Source: Jeongeupia wiesaeckerbachi (GTDB taxonomy: Bacteria; Pseudomonadota; Gammaproteobacteria; Burkholderiales; Chitinibacteraceae). Taken from it: a stretch of DNA of 64,000 nt. Within the stretch, counting starts at the first letter, position 1; each line of letters starts with the position of its first letter. This document shows, one piece after another, positions 49,088 to 57,468 of the stretch. A model generated the notes under the pieces. The model ran no database searches. It saw nothing but the letters and a program-made list of their open reading frames with translations, and had not been told where the DNA came from. The translations under genes and the position numbers were made by a program. Location of the stretch: positions 2,604,001-2,668,000 of the forward strand of contig NZ_CP136946.1 of NCBI RefSeq assembly GCF_050916355.1. The letters are read 5' to 3'.

Positions 49088-51049
49088 TTACTTTCCTGAT
49101 TGCGGGGTGCGGACGCGAGGTAGGCGCAAGGTCCTCACACGGGTGCGCAGCGCGTCGAGGGCCGCACGATCTTCGCCGTAGCGGGCGGCCAGATAGCTTT
49201 GGGCGATGGCCGTCAACGCCTCGCGGTGTGCGGGCAGTACGCGCGCGGCACGCTCGATCAGCGGGGTCGGGGCTTCGCTGGGGTGAGCGGCAACACCGGC
49301 CCGCTCGAGTTTGGCGATCAGCTGAAGCCAGCTGCGCATCGCTGCATCGCGCGGCGGTGGCCGGCTTCGCCAGCGCTGGGCAAGGGCGTAGCCGAGCAGC
49401 AATGCCAGCGCGAGGGCCGCAAACCAGCCGATGAAGGCCGCCGAAGCCAGCGCGTCGATACCGAGGCGGTTGAGCAGTTGCATCTGACGTTGCGCATCAT
49501 AACCGATCACCCAGCGGTTCCACTGGAAGACCGAAGCGTCCCAGTGCTGGCGCAGTCCCTTGAGCCACGGGGCTTCACTGCGCAGCACCGCGGGCAGGCG
49601 GGCGGCGTCGGTGACGCTTTGTGCCAGTCCCTGGTTGATCCGGTTCGGCGCGATGACTGCTGTCGGGTCGATGCGTTGCCAGCCGCGCCCGTCGAGCCAG
49701 ACTTCGGTCCAGGCATGGGCGTCGGCCTGGCGGATCAGCCAGTAATCGCCGCCGGCGTTGCGCTCGCCGCCAAGATAACCGCCGACGACACGGGCCGGTA
49801 CGCCGGCGGCACGCATCAGGAAAACGAAGGCGCCGGCATAGTGTTCGCAAAATCCCTCGCGAGTGTCGAACAGCAGGCCGTCGACCGGATCCGGCCCGGG
49901 GAGCAGTGGCGGGTTCAGCGAATAACTGAAATGCCCCGCCCGCAGCCATTGCAATCCGGTCTCGACCCGCCGGGCCGGAGGCTGCGCGCGCCAGTGCTGC
50001 GCCAGTGCGCGCGCTTGCGGATTGCCATTGTCGGGCAGTTGCAGATTGCGTGACAGGACGGCGTTTTGTTCATGGGCGCGCCAGCCCGGACTGCTGACGA
50101 GGTCGATGCGCCGACGCCGCGTCTGCGGCGTGTCGGCGACGAGCTGGAAGCGCGAGGTCAGCCGGCTGCCTTCTGGCCATTGCGTCGGCAGGTCCAGCGC
50201 CAGCAGCCAGGTTCGATCATTCGGTTCCATCAGCATGCTGTAGCGCAAGTTGGGGCCGAAGGTTTCGGCTGGCGCGGCCGGCTCGGCATCGTAGCGGCCT
50301 TGCTGCCAGTTCCGGCCGTCGAATTGCTCGAACACCGGTCCGCGCCAGTACATGGCCGAGCTTGGCGGTGCCTTGCCGCTGAAGCTGACCCGGAAAGCCG
50401 GGCTGTCATCGAGCGCCAGATTGGTGAAGCTGCCCGGGCTCATCACGTCGGACAAGCCGCTGCTGGTGCTGCTGCGATCGTCGGGCATGCTCCACAGCGG
50501 ACCGGACAGGCGCGGGAACAGCAGAAACAGCAACAGGACCACCGGCGCGGCCTCGGCCAGCATGCGCAAAGCGCGCCACGCTTCGTCGCGCTCGAAGCGG
50601 TCACTGCGCCGTTGCCACGCCATCAGCTGCGTCGTCAGCGCGACCGCGGTCGCGAGTGCCCACAGCAACATCCAGAACGATTGCGAGACGAGAAACATCG
50701 CGCCGCCGGCAAAATAACCGAGCAGGGTCAGTACCGCGGCATCGCGCCGGCTGTTGGTCTCGAGCAGTTTGACGGCGATCAGACTGACCAGCATGGCCAA
50801 CCCGCCGCTGCGGCCGATCAGGGTGCGGAACTGCCAGAACACCAGCGCCAGCAGCGCCAGCATCAAGACATAGCGCAGCCAGCGCGGCGGTAGTGCCTTG
50901 CCGCGGAATACCAGGCTGGCGCGCCACAGCGGCACGATGGCGATCAGCACGGCCAGCCACGGTGGCAGCACCAGCAGGTGCGGCAGCAGCGCCATCATCA
51001 GTGCGGCGATCAGTGCATACAGTGCGCGGCTCGGCAGCGTGTCGCTCAT
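49088..51049 (-). CDS. TgpA-like membrane transglutaminase (DUF3488 plus transglutaminase-like domain)
   Basis: 653 aa from ATG 51049. About six hydrophobic segments lie in residues 8-180, and another near 550. The periplasmic transglutaminase-like domain has FCEHYAGAFVFLMRAAGVPA with Cys401, then His445 in DAHAWTEVW and Asp461 in RIDPTAV, a complete catalytic triad. Pseudomonas TgpA is essential and linked to cell-wall integrity; the substrate is not known. It overlaps the DUF58 gene (ATGA at 51046-51049) and precedes hemH by 3 nt. Confidence 0.92.
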   Translation of the reverse strand: MSDTLPSRALYALIAALMMALLPHLLVLPPWLAVLIAIVPLWRASLVFRGKALPPRWLRYVLMLALLALVFWQFRTLIGRSGGLAMLVSLIAVKLLETNSRRDAAVLTLLGYFAGGAMFLVSQSFWMLLWALATAVALTTQLMAWQRRSDRFERDEAWRALRMLAEAAPVVLLLFLLFPRLSGPLWSMPDDRSSTSSGLSDVMSPGSFTNLALDDSPAFRVSFSGKAPPSSAMYWRGPVFEQFDGRNWQQGRYDAEPAAPAETFGPNLRYSMLMEPNDRTWLLALDLPTQWPEGSRLTSRFQLVADTPQTRRRRIDLVSSPGWRAHEQNAVLSRNLQLPDNGNPQARALAQHWRAQPPARRVETGLQWLRAGHFSYSLNPPLLPGPDPVDGLLFDTREGFCEHYAGAFVFLMRAAGVPARVVGGYLGGERNAGGDYWLIRQADAHAWTEVWLDGRGWQRIDPTAVIAPNRINQGLAQSVTDAARLPAVLRSEAPWLKGLRQHWDASVFQWNRWVIGYDAQRQMQLLNRLGIDALASAAFIGWFAALALALLLGYALAQRWRSRPPPRDAAMRSWLQLIAKLERAGVAAHPSEAPTPLIERAARVLPAHREALTAIAQSYLAARYGEDRAALDALRTRVRTLRLPRVRTPQSGK

Positions 51050-51999
51050 GATCCCGCCCGCTCGAACAAAGCCAATGCCCGCAGGCAGGCATGCCGGTGT
51101 GCCGGCCCATGGCCGCGCGGCAGCGACACACCGGGCAGCGCCAGCGCGTAGCGGTCCCCGGCGGATTCCGCGGCCAGCACCCACGCGGTCAGCCGGGACA
51201 ATCTCGCCTCGGTGCCGAGTTCCGGCAAAGCATGCCAGTCGAACAGCCAGGCCTGGCCTTCGACGCGTTCGTCCTGGCGGACCAACAGGACATCGAGCCG
51301 GGCAAACTGTTTCCAGGCGATCTGGCGCGGTCTGTCGCCGGGGACGTAATTGCGCAAGCCGGCGAAATCGTCGTCGCCCCGGACACGCCGCTGTCCCCGG
51401 TCGCCGTTGTCGCCATGAAACGGCGGCGGGTTGGCTTCCGGCTGCGGGTAGACGAGGCAGCGTGCGTCAAGATTGGCGTAGCTCCAGGCCTTGCACCAGC
51501 CGCTCGGGTAGGCGGTGTCGATGCGTAGCGTCGGCATGCTCAACCAGCCACGATGGTGCGTCGGGAGAGGTAGATGGGCGATGGCGGAGTCGTCGCGATC
51601 GATGGATTCGATCCAGATTGCTGCATGGCCGCGCAGCGACACGTTCAACGCGCGCCGCGGCGGTTTTCCCGGATTGGCCAGTGCGACCGGGAAGTGCGCC
51701 GGGTCGCCGGCAAAGACCGGCTCGGTGGCAACCGTGCGCAGCTCGAGCTTCAGCAGGTTGCGGTAGCCCTGCAGCAAGGCGGCGTGGCCCAGTCCGATCA
51801 GCACGAAGGCGAACAGGTAGGCGAGGCTCAGCTGGTAGTTGATCGCGCCGATCAGCACCAGTACCGCCGTTGCCGCGTAGATTGCGCCGAACAGCGTCGG
51901 CAGGACATAGATGCGATTGTGCTTCAGCGTCACCAGGGGCGCTGGCGGATGCCGCCGCGTCAGCGCACGCCGCCATCGGTGCTGGAACCACTCGCGCAT
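51046..51999 (-). CDS. DUF58 domain membrane protein
   Basis: 317 aa from ATG 51999. Two hydrophobic segments lie at about 31-75. The DUF58 signature RGDDDFAGLRNYVPGDRPRQ then IAWKQFARLDVLLV is present. DUF58 proteins resemble von Willebrand factor type A domains and occur with MoxR ATPases, presumably as chaperone clients. Its start overlaps the moxR stop by one base (TGATG), and it overlaps the TgpA gene downstream. Confidence 0.92.
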   Translation of the reverse strand: MREWFQHRWRRALTRRHPPAPLVTLKHNRIYVLPTLFGAIYAATAVLVLIGAINYQLSLAYLFAFVLIGLGHAALLQGYRNLLKLELRTVATEPVFAGDPAHFPVALANPGKPPRRALNVSLRGHAAIWIESIDRDDSAIAHLPLPTHHRGWLSMPTLRIDTAYPSGWCKAWSYANLDARCLVYPQPEANPPPFHGDNGDRGQRRVRGDDDFAGLRNYVPGDRPRQIAWKQFARLDVLLVRQDERVEGQAWLFDWHALPELGTEARLSRLTAWVLAAESAGDRYALALPGVSLPRGHGPAHRHACLRALALFERAGS

Positions 52000-52910
52000 C
52001 AGGGAATGGCGACGGTGTCGAGCAGTTCGACCGCCGCCAGCGCGTCCGGTCGGCCGCTGGCGCGCGACAGCAGCCGGTGGCCGGCAATCGCCGGGAACAC
52101 GGCCTGAACATCTTCGGGGATCGCATGATCGCGCCCGTCGAGCCAGGCCCACGCCCGGGTTGCGGCGACCAGGCCAATCAATGCGCGCGGCGACAGGCCA
52201 CAGGCAAAACGCTCCTGATGCCGGGTGGCGGCGGCGAGGGCCTGGACGTAATCGAGCAGCGGCGACGCAATCCTGATCTTGGCGACGTCGCGCTGCGCCG
52301 CGGCGAGCATCTCCTGATCACACATCGGCTTGAGCTGGGCGACCAGTTCGCGCCGGCCTTCACCGGAGAGCATGGCCCTTTCGGCGTCATGGCCCGGATA
52401 ACCGAGTTCGAGTCGCATCAGAAACCGGTCGAGCTGCGATTCGGGCAGCGGAAAGGTGCCGATCTGGTGCTGCGGGTTCTGCGTGGCGATGACGAAGAAG
52501 GGCTCAGGCAGTGCGTAGGTTTCGCCGTCGACGCTGACCTGTTGTTCTTCCATCGCTTCGAGCAGCGCCGATTGGGTTTTCGGCGGTGCGCGATTGATTT
52601 CGTCGGCGAGCAGCACCTGGGTAAAAACCGGGCCGTGGTGGAAGCGGAAGCGGCCGCTGTCGCGTTCATAGACCGACACACCGAGCAGATCGGCCGGGAG
52701 GAGGTCGCTGGTGAACTGCACGCGCGAAAAACGCAGGCCGAGTGTCGCGGCGATCGCGTGCGCCAGCGTCGTTTTGCCGACGCCGGGCAGGTCTTCGAGC
52801 AGCAAGTGGCCGCGCGCGAGCAGGCCGGCGACGGCCAGGCGGATCGGTTTTTCCTTGCCGAGAATGACGCGGTTGAGCTGGGTCAGTACAGGTTGAAGCG
52901 GATGGGACAT
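51999..52910 (-). CDS. MoxR-family AAA+ ATPase
   Basis: 303 aa. MoxR ATPases act as chaperone-like machines with VWA/DUF58 proteins. Walker A PGVGKTT is at 42-48, followed by VLLADEINRAPPKTQSALLE with Walker B DEIN, and FFVIATQNPQHQIGTF as sensor 1. The C-terminal lid includes CGLSPRALIGLVAATRAWAW. It starts 13 nt after the outer-membrane protein gene and opens the tight moxR-DUF58-tgpA set. Confidence 0.95.
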   Translation of the reverse strand: MSHPLQPVLTQLNRVILGKEKPIRLAVAGLLARGHLLLEDLPGVGKTTLAHAIAATLGLRFSRVQFTSDLLPADLLGVSVYERDSGRFRFHHGPVFTQVLLADEINRAPPKTQSALLEAMEEQQVSVDGETYALPEPFFVIATQNPQHQIGTFPLPESQLDRFLMRLELGYPGHDAERAMLSGEGRRELVAQLKPMCDQEMLAAAQRDVAKIRIASPLLDYVQALAAATRHQERFACGLSPRALIGLVAATRAWAWLDGRDHAIPEDVQAVFPAIAGHRLLSRASGRPDALAAVELLDTVAIP

Positions 52911-52923
52911 GGATGTGGGAAGC

Positions 52924-53814
52924 TCAGAATGCGCCGGAGAAACTGATGCCGAAGAGCGGCGCGGTGTCATAGTTTTCGCTGCCGATCTCGTGGCCGCGGT
53001 CGTCCTCGAGCTTGAGCTTGCCGCCAAAGGCCGCTGCGGCGTAGGCGTCGATGCGCCAGCCGGGCTGGGCCGCATAGCCGACGCGCAGGTAGACCGGCAA
53101 GCGGTCGTGCTGGCCGACGCCGCCCGGCGAGACGGCGTTGTTGCTGGCCAGCCGGAAACGCTCGGACCGGTAGGCGCCGCCTGCAGCGATCTGCCAGCGC
53201 TCGGTTGCGGCATAGCTGAGTTCGAGACCACCGGGGCCGGAGGGGCCGGCATCGAAGGGATTGCCGAGGTGCCACTGCTTGTCGATCTGCCAGTCGACGA
53301 CCAGGAAGGGAAACGCGCTGGTCTTGTCGAACTCGCGGAACACGCCGGCACCGAGGCCGAGCTGCAAGGTTTCGCTGAACTGCTGCGCGGCGATGACGGT
53401 TGCGCCGTAGCCGATGGCATCGTTGCCCGAGGCACCGCGCTCGCCGGCGTATTCGATCGTCGGCATGACCGAGAAGCTCTGGTAGCCGGCGGTCACGTAG
53501 TTGATATGAAAGCCGAGATTGCCCTGCTGGATCGTTTCCCACGGCGCCTTGCCGCCAAAGCGCGTCGGTGATTCGAAATCCCACTGATCCTGGGCCAGTC
53601 GAACGCCGAGACCGAAGCTCCAGCCCGGATTCATTGCCTGATCGGCGCTGGCGCTGAACAGCAGACTGTTCACGCCGGCCTTGCCGCCCTCGTCGAGCTT
53701 GGTTTCGCCTTGCCAGACCGGCGTCAGCGCGACGCTGTACTGCGGCTCGTCGGCGTGCGCCAGCGCGGCGGTCGTCAGGCAGGCAAGCAGGGCAAGGCGG
53801 AGCGACTGCGGCAT
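52924..53814 (-). CDS. Putative outer-membrane beta-barrel protein
   Basis: 296 aa from ATG 53814. Residues 1-21 are a signal peptide (ALAHA). The remainder is a series of alternating strands with many aromatic and Gly residues, and it ends in FGISFSGAF with a C-terminal Phe, the usual signal for Bam-dependent insertion. I do not recognise a named family. It is 13 nt upstream of moxR, so its expression is likely tied to that operon. Confidence 0.72.
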   Translation of the reverse strand: MPQSLRLALLACLTTAALAHADEPQYSVALTPVWQGETKLDEGGKAGVNSLLFSASADQAMNPGWSFGLGVRLAQDQWDFESPTRFGGKAPWETIQQGNLGFHINYVTAGYQSFSVMPTIEYAGERGASGNDAIGYGATVIAAQQFSETLQLGLGAGVFREFDKTSAFPFLVVDWQIDKQWHLGNPFDAGPSGPGGLELSYAATERWQIAAGGAYRSERFRLASNNAVSPGGVGQHDRLPVYLRVGYAAQPGWRIDAYAAAAFGGKLKLEDDRGHEIGSENYDTAPLFGISFSGAF

Positions 53815-53927
53815 GGGGATCCTGGGCGGGGGCGGGGTGTGAATTTTGCCGAGTTCGGATGTGCGGCGTACACTCGGGCTGCAAATTTCAAAGCAAAACA
53901 ATAACAGCTTTCGTCAAGAGGCCGAGT

Positions 53928-54875
53928 GTGTACGACACCAGAGCTGCGGAAAAACCCACGGCTTACCTTTCACATCCCGCTTGCAGCCTGCACGATATGG
54001 GCAAGGGGCACCCCGAATGTCCGGAGCGGCTGGCGGCGATTCGCGACCGGCTGATCGCGGCGCAGTTGTGGGACTACCTGTTGCACGTCGATGCGCAGCC
54101 GGCCAGTCGGGCGCAGATCGAAGCGGTCCACGATCCGGCATACGTCGAGCGATTGACAGTGATGGTGCCGTCGCAGGGCTATGTGCATCTCGATCCCGAT
54201 ACCGCGATCAACCGCTTCAGCCTCAATGCTGCTTACCACGCTGCCGGCGCCGGAATCGACGCGGTCGATCTGCTCATGAGCGGCCGGGCTGCCAATGCCT
54301 TCTGCGCGGTGCGTCCGCCGGGCCATCATGCCGAGCGCGCGCGCGGCATGGGGTTCTGCCTGTTCGACAATGTCGCTATCGCCGCGCGTCACGCGATCGA
54401 CGCCTACGGGCTTGAACGCGTCGCCATCGTCGATTTCGACGTCCATCACGGCAACGGCACCGAAGACATCGTCTGCGACGAGCCGCGCATCCTGATGGTC
54501 GGGATGTTCCAGCACCCGTTTTTCCCGTACTGCGGTGACGAACCGAAGGGCGACAATATCCATAACGCGGCAATGCCGCGCGCGACCACCGGCGCGGACT
54601 TCCGCGAGATGGTGGCGGCGAAGTGGTTGCCGCTGCTCGATGAGTTTGCGCCGCAACTGATCCTGATCTCGGCCGGTTTCGACGCCCACCTCGAGGACGA
54701 TATGGCGTCGATGGGGCTGGTCGAGGCCGATTACGCATGGGTGACCGAGCGGCTGATGAAGATCGCCAATCGCCATGCCGAAGGCCGGATCGTCTCGATG
54801 CTCGAGGGGGGCTACGATCTGTCGGCACTCGGCCGCAGCGTCGCTGCGCACATCAAGGTACTGGCCGGGTTGTGA
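53928..54875 (+). CDS. Histone-deacetylase-family amidohydrolase
   Basis: 315 aa. I choose GTG 53928, where AAGAGG lies 6 nt upstream; the open frame reaches back to 53859. Zinc-dependent arginase/deacetylase fold: SLHDMGKGHPECPERLAAI start, AVRPPGHHAERARGMGFCL with the catalytic His pair, and IVDFDVHHGNGTED with zinc-binding Asp and His. The later Asp ligand is in SAGFDAHLEDDMASM. Bacterial members hydrolyse acetylpolyamines or acetyl-lysine; the natural substrate is not known. A terminator follows. Confidence 0.93.
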   Translation: MYDTRAAEKPTAYLSHPACSLHDMGKGHPECPERLAAIRDRLIAAQLWDYLLHVDAQPASRAQIEAVHDPAYVERLTVMVPSQGYVHLDPDTAINRFSLNAAYHAAGAGIDAVDLLMSGRAANAFCAVRPPGHHAERARGMGFCLFDNVAIAARHAIDAYGLERVAIVDFDVHHGNGTEDIVCDEPRILMVGMFQHPFFPYCGDEPKGDNIHNAAMPRATTGADFREMVAAKWLPLLDEFAPQLILISAGFDAHLEDDMASMGLVEADYAWVTERLMKIANRHAEGRIVSMLEGGYDLSALGRSVAAHIKVLAGL

Positions 54876-54897
54876 ACGATCCGGCATTCGCCCCCGG

Positions 54898-54923
54898 ACC
54901 CCGCCAGCAAGGCGGGGTTTTTT
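54898..54923 (+). terminator. Intrinsic terminator of the HDAC-family gene
   Basis: Stem CCCCGCC/GGCGGGG with loop AGCAA, followed by six T. Confidence 0.92.
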
Positions 54924-55110
54924 ACGTGCTGACGCGGTATTGATGAAAATGGAATGAAGAAATAGAAATATATAATTTATGGTTATTTATTGGCGCACCT
55001 TAAGATCGCTTCACAACAGGGCTGCGTTTCGATCCGCAGCCGATGTTGCCAGCCATCCGCCGGCCAGAAGTCGGCGGAGACACAGGTCTCTGCGACAGGG
55101 AGTGCGCACA

Positions 55111-55917
55111 ATGAAAACATCTCGTGGACTGATTTTTGCCCTGCTGGCGCTCGCCGCCGGTTTTGCCCAGGCCGACAAGCTCGACGACATCAAGAAGGCC
55201 GGCGTGCTGCGCGTTGCGGTGTTCGACGCCAATCCGCCGTTCGGTTTCGTCGACGGCAAGAACAAGCACATCGTCGGTTACGACGTCGATGTCGCCAATG
55301 CGATCGCCAAGAAACTCGGCGTCAAGGTCGAGCTGCATCCGACCAATCCGGCCAACCGGATTCCGCTGCTGACGTCGAACAAGGTCGATCTGATCGCCGC
55401 CAACTTCACCATTACCGACGAGCGCGCCAAGACCGTCGATTTCAGCGTGCCGTACTTCGCCACCGGGCAGAAGTTCATCGCCAAGAAGGGCTTGCTGAAG
55501 CAGCCTGACGATATCGCCAAGCTGCGCATCGGCGCCGACAAGGGCACGGTGCAGGAGATCACGCTGCGCGAGAAGTATCCGAATGCGACTGTCGTGTCGT
55601 ACGACGATACGCCGCTGGCATTCGCCGCCTTGCGGAACGGCAACGTCCAGGCGATCACGCAGGACGATGCCAAACTGATCGGCCTGCTGGCCCGCGTGCC
55701 GGACAAGGCCAAGTACGAGGTCTCGCCGTTTGCGTTGACGCAGGAGTATCAGGGCATCGGCATCGGCAAGGGCGAGACCCGCCTTGTCGCGCTCGTCAAC
55801 GACACGCTGGTCGAACTCGAAAAGACCCAGCAGGCCGGCAAGATCTACGACAAGTGGTTTGGCCCGAAGAGTGACGCGCCACTGCCGCGCGGTGCTTTCA
55901 AGATCGGCCAGCGCTGA
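55111..55917 (+). CDS. Polar amino acid ABC transporter, periplasmic binding protein
   Basis: 268 aa from ATG 55111, preceded by AGGGAG. Residues 1-21 are a signal peptide ending in FAQA. The class II binding fold shows KAGVLRVAVFDANPPFGFVD, GYDVDVANAIAKKLGVKVEL and SNKVDLIAANFTITDERAK with the amino-acid contacting Thr and Arg. This is the family of glutamate/aspartate and cystine binding proteins. The AT-rich stretch at 54950-54985, with TATAAT at 54971, may hold the promoter, but no good -35 is evident. A hairpin terminator sits between it and the permeases. Confidence 0.93.
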   Translation: MKTSRGLIFALLALAAGFAQADKLDDIKKAGVLRVAVFDANPPFGFVDGKNKHIVGYDVDVANAIAKKLGVKVELHPTNPANRIPLLTSNKVDLIAANFTITDERAKTVDFSVPYFATGQKFIAKKGLLKQPDDIAKLRIGADKGTVQEITLREKYPNATVVSYDDTPLAFAALRNGNVQAITQDDAKLIGLLARVPDKAKYEVSPFALTQEYQGIGIGKGETRLVALVNDTLVELEKTQQAGKIYDKWFGPKSDAPLPRGAFKIGQR

Positions 55918-55934
55918 CCGGTCCGAACCGAGCT

Positions 55935-55960
55935 GGCCCCACTGCGTAGTGGGGCCGTTT
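55935..55960 (+). terminator. Hairpin between amino acid binding protein and permease genes
   Basis: Stem GGCCCCACT/AGTGGGGCC with loop GCGT, followed by only GTTTG. The weak T-run suggests partial termination that lets the permeases be made at a lower level. Confidence 0.65.
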
Positions 55961-55998
55961 GCATTCCGGCGTGTCCGCGCCGCTATCGATGCTTTGCC

Positions 55999-56700
55999 AT
56001 GATGTCATCCGTTTCGTTTTTTTCAGGGGCGCTCGAACCCCGCTACCTGTACTGGTTGCTGAAGGGCTTCGGCCTGACGCTGCAACTCTCGCTGTCTACT
56101 ATCGTGCTGGCAAGCTTGCTCGGCTTGCTGGTTGCCGCTGCGCGTGAACAGCGCTGGCTGGCGGCGCCGTGCGTCGTCTACCTGTCGGTGATGCGCAATA
56201 CGCCGCTGCTGGTCCAGCTGTTCTTCTGGTATTTCGGCGCCGCCAGCCTGCTGCCCGAGGCGTGGATGATCTGGCTGAATACGCCGAAATCCTGGTTCGG
56301 TGTGCCGTGGCCGTCGTTCGAGTGGCTGGCGGCGCTGTTCGGCTTGACCGTGTATTCGGCAGCCTTCATCGCCGAAGAAATCCGCGCCGGCATCCGCGGC
56401 GTCGGCCGCGGCCAGCGCGCGGCGGCGGCGGCACTCGGCCTGAGCGCGTGGCAGGCGTTCCGTTGGGTGATCCTGCCGCAGGCACTGCGTATCGCCCGGG
56501 GGCCGCTGTTCGGCCAGTATATGAATGTCGTGAAGAATTCATCGTTGGCGATGGCGATCGGGCTGGCCGAGTTGTCGTATGCGTCGCGGCAGGTCGAGAC
56601 CGAAACGCTGAAGACTTTCCAGGCCTTTGGTGTGGCGACGCTGCTGTACATGCTCGCCGTCGTGCTGGTACAGGCTGCGGGTCGAAGGAGGGCGGTGTGA
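55999..56700 (+). CDS. Polar amino acid ABC transporter permease (GltJ-like)
   Basis: 233 aa. A HisM-type permease with about five helices. LSVMRNTPLLVQLFFWYFG is the conserved RNTPxxxQL segment, and the EAA-like coupling loop is GIRGVGRGQRAAAAALGLSA. Adjacent ATGs at 55999 and 56002 are both possible. Its stop overlaps the next permease (TGATG). Confidence 0.93.
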   Translation: MMSSVSFFSGALEPRYLYWLLKGFGLTLQLSLSTIVLASLLGLLVAAAREQRWLAAPCVVYLSVMRNTPLLVQLFFWYFGAASLLPEAWMIWLNTPKSWFGVPWPSFEWLAALFGLTVYSAAFIAEEIRAGIRGVGRGQRAAAAALGLSAWQAFRWVILPQALRIARGPLFGQYMNVVKNSSLAMAIGLAELSYASRQVETETLKTFQAFGVATLLYMLAVVLVQAAGRRRAV

Positions 56701-57383
56701 TGCTCGATTTCACCGTGATCCGCGACAACCTCGACTACTTGCTCTGGGGCGCCTATCCGGACGGTGCACTGGGCGGCGCGGCCTTGACCTTGCTGCTCAG
56801 TAGCGCGGCCGGCATTGCGTCGGCCTTGCTCGGGCTCGCCGGTGGTATCGCGTTGACGCTGGCGCGGGGCAGGGCTGCGCTGTTGCTGCGCCTTGTCCTC
56901 GACGCCTTGCGGGCAATCCCGGTGCTGATGCTGATCTTCTGGATGTACTTCCTGCTGCCCATCGTGTTCGGCGTCGATGCCCCGGCGATTGCCACCGTCG
57001 TGTGCGCGCTGGCGCTGATCAGCGGGGCCTATTTGTCGCACACGCTGCACGCGGGCATCGTGGCCATCGGCACCGGCCAGTGGCAGGCCGGTTTGTCGCT
57101 GGGGCTGAGTGCGTGGCAGACGCTCAGGCTGGTCGTGCTGCCACAGGCCCTGCGGATGATGGTGCCGTCGTTCGTCAATCAGTGGATTTCGCTGATCAAG
57201 GATACGTCGCTGGCCTATATCGTCGGCGTCGGCGAACTGACGTTTCTGGCGACCCAGGTGAACAATCGGGCCATGGTCTATCCGACCGAAGTGTTTCTGT
57301 TCGTCGCGCTGCTGTACCTGTTGATCTGCGGCGCCCTGGAGCTGGCCGCTGCAGGCTACAGCCGCAGAATGCGGCAAGCCTGA
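56700..57383 (+). CDS. Polar amino acid ABC transporter permease (GltK-like)
   Basis: 227 aa from ATG 56700; a GTG at 56697 is also in frame. AAGGAGG lies 8 nt upstream. A HisM-type permease: LDALRAIPVLMLIFWMYF is the conserved start of the fold, and the coupling loop is GIVAIGTGQWQAGLSLGLSA. No ATPase gene follows; the next gene is pit on the other strand, so the ATPase must be encoded elsewhere or shared. Confidence 0.93.
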   Translation: MLDFTVIRDNLDYLLWGAYPDGALGGAALTLLLSSAAGIASALLGLAGGIALTLARGRAALLLRLVLDALRAIPVLMLIFWMYFLLPIVFGVDAPAIATVVCALALISGAYLSHTLHAGIVAIGTGQWQAGLSLGLSAWQTLRLVVLPQALRMMVPSFVNQWISLIKDTSLAYIVGVGELTFLATQVNNRAMVYPTEVFLFVALLYLLICGALELAAAGYSRRMRQA

Positions 57384-57424
57384 CACGGGGAGTAGCAGCA
57401 CCGGCTGCGGCCGAGCCGGAATGA

Positions 57425-57450
57425 AAACAGGCGCCCGCGGGCGCCTGTTT
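57425..57450. terminator. Bidirectional terminator between the gltK-like gene and pit
   Basis: Perfect stem AAACAGGCGCC/GGCGCCTGTTT with a CGCG loop, flanked by A-rich and T-rich ends, between convergent genes. Confidence 0.88.
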
Positions 57451-57468
57451 GTTCGACGGCGAATCCGC

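Noticed and set aside
54950..54990. Promoter with TATAAT at 54971 for the amino acid binding protein
   Set aside because: The -10 is perfect but no credible -35 lies 16-18 nt upstream; recorded only as a possibility in the gene entry.
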